The position numbers and the translations under genes are program-made. Shown here one piece after another: positions 7,821-10,595 of a DNA stretch of 10,595 nt. Origin of the DNA: Betaproteobacteria bacterium (GTDB lineage: Bacteria > Pseudomonadota > Gammaproteobacteria > Burkholderiales > Sulfuriferulaceae); assembly GCA_003455595.1 (NCBI GenBank), contig DMQT01000289.1, positions 1-10,595 of the forward strand. The letters are read 5' to 3'. The notes beneath the pieces were generated by a model. That model was not told the origin of the DNA, made no database searches, and saw only the letters and a program-made list of their open reading frames with translations. Each line of letters opens with the position of its first letter. Positions within the stretch are counted from its first letter, which is position 1.

Positions 7821-8456
7821 TCAGCTGGGCGCCTTGGATGCTTTCCAGAATGCGCGGAACGCATCGAGAATATGGCTGTTGTGCATGTCGGGTAACAGCA
7901 GTCTGCGCATGCCGTATTCCAGCACGAACATCAACGCAACCAGAGGCAGGCTCAGGAAATTGGCAAACACCGACCACACCGGCAAGGGGGCGAGAAAAAA
8001 CAGCCCAGTGGAAACAATCACCATCAGCGCGAAAAAAACCACCCAGGCCACAGTGACTTGACGTGCGTAGCGCTGGTGTTGCGGCGTCAGCGTGCCATGG
8101 GCGATTTCGGCGAAATGGATACACAGGGGTTTACGATCGGCAACCAGGGTTCTGGCAAATGTCATGAATAAAATCAACTGCATACCGACATTCTGCAACC
8201 AGTAGACCAAGCCGAAATGGTGTTCCAGCACAGTCCAGCTCGCCGCAGTTGCAGCCACTGCAAGCACGAATAGCATCAGCCAGAGCCAGCGAGGTACAGC
8301 ACGCCAGGCGAATATCAGGCCAATCACAAATACCGGCGCAATGGCTACCAATGCGCCCAAGCGGCCGTTTTGCACGGTCTCATTGGTGTGGTGCGCCAGC
8401 ACCGGGTAGCCAATCAGCAACAAGGCAATCCCAACCCAGCGTGCAATCCGCAACAT
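7821..8456 (-). CDS. COG4648-type integral membrane protein of APE clusters (ApeG-like)
   Basis: A 211-residue very hydrophobic protein with about six predicted helices (around residues 5-21, 32-50, 57-73, 84-104, 130-152 and 163-186) and a basic C-terminus. It has no recognisable catalytic motif. It sits exactly between the ACP and the AMP-ligase, the position occupied by the uncharacterised membrane protein apeG/COG4648 in the E. coli cluster, and that synteny is the main reason for the call. Function is unknown; a membrane-docking or product-handling role is conceivable. The start overlaps the ACP stop (TGATG). The stop is separated from the ligase start by 10 nt, the only real gap between the ACP and PAP2 genes. 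Confidence 0.8.
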   Translation of the reverse strand: MLRIARWVGIALLLIGYPVLAHHTNETVQNGRLGALVAIAPVFVIGLIFAWRAVPRWLWLMLFVLAVAATAASWTVLEHHFGLVYWLQNVGMQLILFMTFARTLVADRKPLCIHFAEIAHGTLTPQHQRYARQVTVAWVVFFALMVIVSTGLFFLAPLPVWSVFANFLSLPLVALMFVLEYGMRRLLLPDMHNSHILDAFRAFWKASKAPS

Positions 8457-8746
8457 CAGCGTGTTCTCTGGGCTGCGATATAGTCGGTCAAATTGCGCAG
8501 CGAATTGAAAATGCTGTGATTGTCCTGGCTATCCGCCCGCAACTGCAGACCGTAGCGCTTGGATACAACCAGCGCAATTTCCAGCACGTCGATGGAATCA
8601 AGACCGAGTCCTTCGCCGTAGAGCGGCGCGTCAGGCGCAATATCAGATGCAGCAACATCCAGATTCAAAGCTTCAACCATCAAGGCAGCAACTTCCAATT
8701 GCAGCGCTGCATCATTGCCAGAGGTAGGGGTGGTGTGTTCAGTCAT
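8456..8746 (-). CDS. Acyl carrier protein of the APE cluster (ApeE/ApeF-like)
   Basis: A 96-residue acyl carrier protein. The 4'-phosphopantetheine attachment site is Ser51 in GEGLGLDSIDVLEIAL, with the usual flanking acidic helix. The start is the ATG at 8746-8744; an upstream in-frame TTG at 8755 is less likely. It carries the growing aryl-polyene chain between ligase, ketosynthase, ketoreductase and dehydratase. It is the first gene of the visible operon, with the dif-containing intergenic region upstream. E. coli APE clusters have two ACP genes in tandem; only one is seen here, so the partner may be elsewhere in the cluster beyond the left edge, or absent. Confidence 0.93.
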   Translation of the reverse strand: MTEHTTPTSGNDAALQLEVAALMVEALNLDVAASDIAPDAPLYGEGLGLDSIDVLEIALVVSKRYGLQLRADSQDNHSIFNSLRNLTDYIAAQRTR

Positions 8747-8838
8747 AAGTAACAACTCGTTGGTTAGCCGCGCATTTTACCTTTTTGCAGGCCTATGGAA
8801 AATATAAATTGGCATAAGTGTGGGCTGTTGAATATACG
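8747..8838 (-). promoter_or_regulatory. Leader/putative promoter region of the APE-type operon
   Basis: This is the 92-nt AT-rich stretch between the dif site and the ACP start codon, the only sizeable space upstream of the operon. On the minus strand it contains -10-like hexamers (TATATT at about 8801-8806 and TAAAAT at about 8776-8781) but no convincing -35 at the right distance. I therefore place the promoter in this region only by exclusion; it could also extend into dif. No strong Shine-Dalgarno precedes the ACP start; the best is a weak GAG about 10 nt upstream. Confidence 0.3.
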
Positions 8839-8866
8839 ATTTAACATAATATACATTATGCGAAGT
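8839..8866 (-). other. dif: dif site: XerCD chromosome dimer resolution site
   Basis: On the minus strand the 28 bp read as an XerC-side arm ACTTCGCATAA, a central TGTATA and an XerD-side arm TTATGTTAAAT. Compared with E. coli dif as I know it (XerC arm GGTGCGCATAA, same centre, same XerD arm), 25 of 28 positions agree and all differences lie in the first four positions. The AC-TTCGCATAA form is also close to the Neisseria dif I recall. XerC and XerD recombine two copies of this site, activated by FtsK at the septum, to resolve chromosome dimers. A single chromosomal dif marks the terminus region. It lies between the APE operon and the smc side of the window. The core and XerD arm are perfect, so chance is very unlikely. 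Confidence 0.93.
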
Positions 8867-8873
8867 TGATAAC

Positions 8874-8908
8874 AGGCAAACAGCCCCGGTTCTGGCTGCA
8901 TTTTGCCT
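8874..8908. repeat. Imperfect inverted repeat (hairpin)
   Basis: Arms AGGCAAACAGCC (8874-8885) and GGCTGCATTTTGCCT (8894-8908) pair with a small bulge around an 8-nt loop, with AGGCAAA against TTTTGCCT outside and CAGCC against GGCTG inside. It starts 7 bp from the dif XerC arm. There is no T-run after it on either strand that would make it a standard terminator by itself. Confidence 0.5.
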
Positions 8909-8909
8909 C

Positions 8910-8943
8910 AAAAAACCCGTTGCGCAAATGCGCCCTGTTTTTT
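8910..8943 (-). terminator. Possible (bidirectional) terminator-like hairpin
   Basis: Six A's and a C at 8910-8916 face GTTTTTT at 8937-8943, and GCGC at 8922-8925 pairs with GCGC at 8930-8933 around an AAAT loop, with an unpaired internal section. On both strands a GC stem is followed by a run of six T's. It could stop minus-strand transcription from the smc side before it enters the APE operon. The GC stem is only 4-5 bp, so strength is doubtful. Confidence 0.35.
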
Positions 8944-9034
8944 GCATCCAGAAACGAGCGCGAACGCAGCCAGCGCGCCAGCGCGGCGTGAGACGCGGTC
9001 ATTTAATTGACGGCACGGTGTCACGCCTTGCGAC

Positions 9035-9055
9035 GGCCAGCGGGTTTTGCTGGCC
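9035..9055. repeat. Perfect 7-bp inverted repeat (hairpin)
   Basis: GGCCAGC (9035-9041) and GCTGGCC (9049-9055) form a perfect GC-rich stem with a 7-nt loop GGGTTTT. It lies inside the gene-poor stretch upstream of the HTH gene. No T-run follows. Such a hairpin would suit a single-strand origin or protein-binding site of a mobile element, but this is a guess. Confidence 0.5.
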
Positions 9056-9359
9056 TATCAGCCCCGAAGTGCCCCTGCAAGGTAATCCCTGTAAAACGCA
9101 GCCGGTCAGGTTGAATTCAGCCGATGGTTTCCGTCGCCGCCTGGCACCCTCATGGAAGCGCTTTTTGGTGGTTGCGCCCGGACTAAGTAACACTTGTCCG
9201 TTGAGTGCAGCTCTTGCTCAACTTGCACATCAAACCAGCAGCCTGCAAACCCGCACCCGGCAAGGCGTTGAGGCGGTTCTGGCAAGGCTTGAAACCTATT
9301 GTTGCGCAAAGTTCAGCAACGGACAGGGGGGTCAAAACCGGCCTTTCAGGGGGTGCAGC

Positions 9360-9575
9360 ATGAGCCACCAAGACGGTATGTCCCTGCGCCAGTTTGCCGA
9401 GCAAACCGGGATTACAGAACAGACACTGTGCAGGTATTGCAAGGCAGGCAAGGTCATCGGCGCTCGCAAACACCCGCTCACGAAAAAATGGTGGATTTAT
9501 CCGCCGGCTAAGCTGTCGATGGGCTGGACTCGAACCCCTGCTGCGTTGAAAGGCGGGATGACTTTATCTTTTTAA
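9360..9575 (+). CDS. Small helix-turn-helix (MerR/excisionase-like) DNA-binding protein
   Basis: This is the only plus-strand gene I accept. The ATG at 9360 gives 71 residues and is preceded by AGGGGG at 9348-9353, six bases away, which decides the start; the frame is open back to 8928. Residues 7-35 (SLRQFAEQTGITEQTLCRYCKAGKV) form a winged-HTH pattern: helix, turn at Gly17-Ile18, recognition helix with Thr-Leu-x-Arg, then a wing GARKHPLTKKWWIYPPAK (38-55). This is the arrangement of excisionases, AlpA and HTH_17 proteins encoded by phages and integrative elements. The C-terminal tail is non-descript. The gene is opposite in strand to all others, stands alone and is within 0.75 kb of dif, so I read it as part of a decayed XerCD-integrating element. 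Whether it is expressed is unknown. Confidence 0.65.
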   Translation: MSHQDGMSLRQFAEQTGITEQTLCRYCKAGKVIGARKHPLTKKWWIYPPAKLSMGWTRTPAALKGGMTLSF

Positions 9576-9578
9576 GTT

Positions 9579-9631
9579 GGCGCGATCTGTGCTTACCGTA
9601 CCTTGACCTTGTACAGCTAATTTATCGCGCC
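9579..9631. repeat. Long-range perfect 8-bp inverted repeat between convergent genes
   Basis: GGCGCGAT (9579-9586) and ATCGCGCC (9624-9631) are perfect complements separated by 37 nt that contain a smaller GTAC/GTAC pairing. It starts just after the HTH stop and ends inside the last codons of the 66-residue gene. It might act as a convergent terminator, although a T-run is lacking, or mark an element boundary. Confidence 0.35.
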
Positions 9632-9822
9632 TTGCGATTGAAAATAGATGTTGCATCAAGCTCAGCTTGATCATGATTACGCAGCGTCGGAACTTCATCG
9701 TGCTGGACGAAAAAATCGGCTGCTTGGGCTTCCATCACCAGCTTGATGGCGGCTGCATCGCTGAGGCCGAATTTTTCGGTAATCAGGGTGGTGACTTCAT
9801 CCAGGTATTCTTCGTAGGTCAT
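9622..9822 (-). CDS. Small conserved-looking protein of unknown function
   Basis: A 66-residue acidic protein starting MTYEEYLDEVTTLITEKFG. The ATG at 9822-9820 has a strong Shine-Dalgarno (AAGGA at 9829-9833) six bases upstream. It is predicted to be mostly helical: an acidic first helix (about 2-17), a second alanine-rich helix (about 20-37, LSDAAAIKLVMEAQAADFF) and a polar, unstructured tail ending in basic residues. There are no Cys residues, membrane segments or catalytic motifs. It lies 28 nt downstream of the smc stop on the same strand, so it is probably co-transcribed with smc. I do not recognise the family; a regulatory or partner role is possible but not shown. Confidence 0.75.
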   Translation of the reverse strand: MTYEEYLDEVTTLITEKFGLSDAAAIKLVMEAQAADFFVQHDEVPTLRNHDQAELDATSIFNRKAR

Positions 9823-9850
9823 GCTGGTTCCTTGTTAGTTATGAATATGT

Positions 9851-10595
9851 TTAAGCGCTTGCCAGATTGGTAGCCTGTTCCAGATCGACCGTCACAGTGC
9901 GTGACACGCCGGATTCCTGCATGGTCACGCCGATAAGCTGTTGCGCGGCTTCCATGGTGATGCGGTTGTGGGTAATGAACAGGAATTGCACGTGTGCTGA
10001 CATCTGCTTGACCAGGCGCGCGTAGCGTTCGGTATTGGTATCGTCGAGCGGCGCGTCGACTTCGTCGAGCAGGCAAAATAGTGCAGGCGTGAGCTTGAAC
10101 AGTGCAAATATCAATGACAAAGCCGTCAACGCTTTTTCACCGCCCGACAGCAGGTGTATGGAGCTGTTCTTCTTGCCCGGTGGCTGCGCAAAGACCTGCA
10201 CACCGGCGTCCAGCAGTTCGTCGCCGCTGAGGATCAGCTGCGCCTGTCCGCCGCCGAAAAGCGTGGTAAACAACTCCGACATGGACTGATTCACGGTATC
10301 GAACGTAGTCTTGAGCAAGGCGCGCGTCTCGCCGTCAATCTTGTGAATGGCTTCCTCCAGCATGGTGATGGCCTGATGCAGGTCATTGCCCTGGTCGTTC
10401 AGATAGCCTTCGCGCTCAGCGGCACGCTGTAATTCTTCCAATGCGGCGAGGTTGACGGCACCGAGTGCGTCGATGGCCGCGGTCAAACGTACAATTTCTA
10501 CGGCATGATTGGTCTTGTTGTTGCTCGCAAGTGCCGCAGTTAATGCGACCTCGTCGGCCTGCAAGGCGAGCAAGTGCTCATCGCATTGAGTCAGT
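9851..10595 (-). CDS. smc: Chromosome segregation ATPase SMC, C-terminal part (5' end beyond window)
   Basis: The frame is open through the right edge; about 248 C-terminal codons of a protein of roughly 1,170 residues are present. Visible are the end of the coiled coil (helical, Glu/Gln-rich), the segment LFGGGQAQLILSG, the ABC signature LLSGGEKALTALSLIFALF (signature Ser codon near 10147), the Walker B CLLDEVDAPLDDTN (codons near 10090-10042) and the D-loop/H-loop part VQFLFITHNRITME with the switch His. Together these form the C-terminal half of the ATPase head, which binds the N-terminal Walker A lobe and ScpA/ScpB. SMC organises and separates the replicated chromosome. In many beta- and gammaproteobacteria smc is followed by zipA and ligA; here a 66-residue gene and then the dif region follow. 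Confidence 0.96.
   Translation of the reverse strand, partial: LTQCDEHLLALQADEVALTAALASNNKTNHAVEIVRLTAAIDALGAVNLAALEELQRAAEREGYLNDQGNDLHQAITMLEEAIHKIDGETRALLKTTFDTVNQSMSELFTTLFGGGQAQLILSGDELLDAGVQVFAQPPGKKNSSIHLLSGGEKALTALSLIFALFKLTPALFCLLDEVDAPLDDTNTERYARLVKQMSAHVQFLFITHNRITMEAAQQLIGVTMQESGVSRTVTVDLEQATNLASA

Larger units (their letters stand above)
8867..9359. other. Hairpin-rich, apparently non-coding stretch beside dif
   Basis: No gene is supported here on either strand. The plus-strand frame that ends in the HTH gene is open from 8928, but the predicted N-terminal part has a composition (Arg-, Ser- and Thr-rich, scattered Cys) I cannot match to any family, and a good ribosome binding site lies just before the internal ATG at 9360. 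The stretch holds several inverted repeats (8874-8908, 8910-8943, 9035-9055, 9201-9221) and a repeated 10-mer GTTGCGCAAA at 8919-8928 and 9301-9310. This could be a remnant of a mobile element's origin or control region next to dif. Confidence 0.5.

Noticed and set aside
7808..7864. ATG at 7864 as start of the AMP-ligase
   Set aside because: It would overlap the membrane protein gene by 44 nt and add a basic tail foreign to the family; the ATG at 7810 follows the stop by 10 nt.
8845..8860. Palindrome CATAAT-N4-ATTATG as a transcription-factor operator
   Set aside because: The palindrome is the core of the dif site, which explains it fully together with the outer arm bases.
9524..9542. tRNA T-arm-like motif on the minus strand (GGTTCGAGTCC) inside the HTH gene tail
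   Set aside because: The flanking bases do not form a five-pair T-stem and no anticodon or D-arm is found at the right distance, so there is no tRNA or tRNA-end attachment site to support.
1..10595. CRISPR array, insertion sequence, rRNA or riboswitch
   Set aside because: I saw no regularly spaced repeats, transposase frame, terminal repeats of IS type, or conserved RNA structure on reading both strands.

Overview
The window looks like a stretch of a betaproteobacterial chromosome close to its replication terminus. The grounds are the fairly GC-rich protein-coding DNA, the gene content, and a near-perfect dif (XerCD) site at 8839-8866. Its arms match the dif I recall for Neisseria and E. coli; the genus cannot be fixed from the sequence.

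Bases 1-8746, all on the minus strand, hold ten genes of an aryl-polyene (APE)-type pigment-lipid cluster. In transcription order they are: acyl carrier protein; COG4648-type membrane protein; AMP-dependent acyl/aryl ligase; short FabA/ApeI-like hotdog dehydratase; LpxL-like acyltransferase; LolA-like periplasmic carrier; MMPL/RND-type exporter; membrane-anchored NodB-type deacetylase; PAP2-family membrane phosphatase; and the first 248 codons of a beta-ketoacyl-ACP synthase cut by the left edge. From the ACP to the PAP2 gene nearly every junction is an ATGA, TGATG or TAATG overlap, so this is one translationally coupled operon. The expected logic is that the ligase loads an aromatic starter on the ACP, the ketosynthase and dehydratase extend the polyene, the acyltransferase transfers it to a lipid or glycolipid, and the LolA-like protein and MMPL exporter move the product toward the outer membrane. 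The deacetylase and PAP2 genes, placed between exporter and ketosynthase, are not part of the E. coli ape gene set as I know it and suggest a modified head group.

Bases 8747-9621 are mostly non-coding. They hold the operon leader, the dif site 92 bp upstream of the ACP start, a hairpin-rich stretch, and one small plus-strand gene for a 71-residue helix-turn-helix protein with a good ribosome binding site. A lone HTH gene beside dif in an opposite-strand, hairpin-rich setting fits the decayed end of an element that integrates by XerCD, such as a filamentous phage. This is inference.

Bases 9622-10595 carry, on the minus strand, a 66-codon gene of unknown function and the C-terminal part of smc (condensin ATPase head), whose 5' part lies beyond the right edge.
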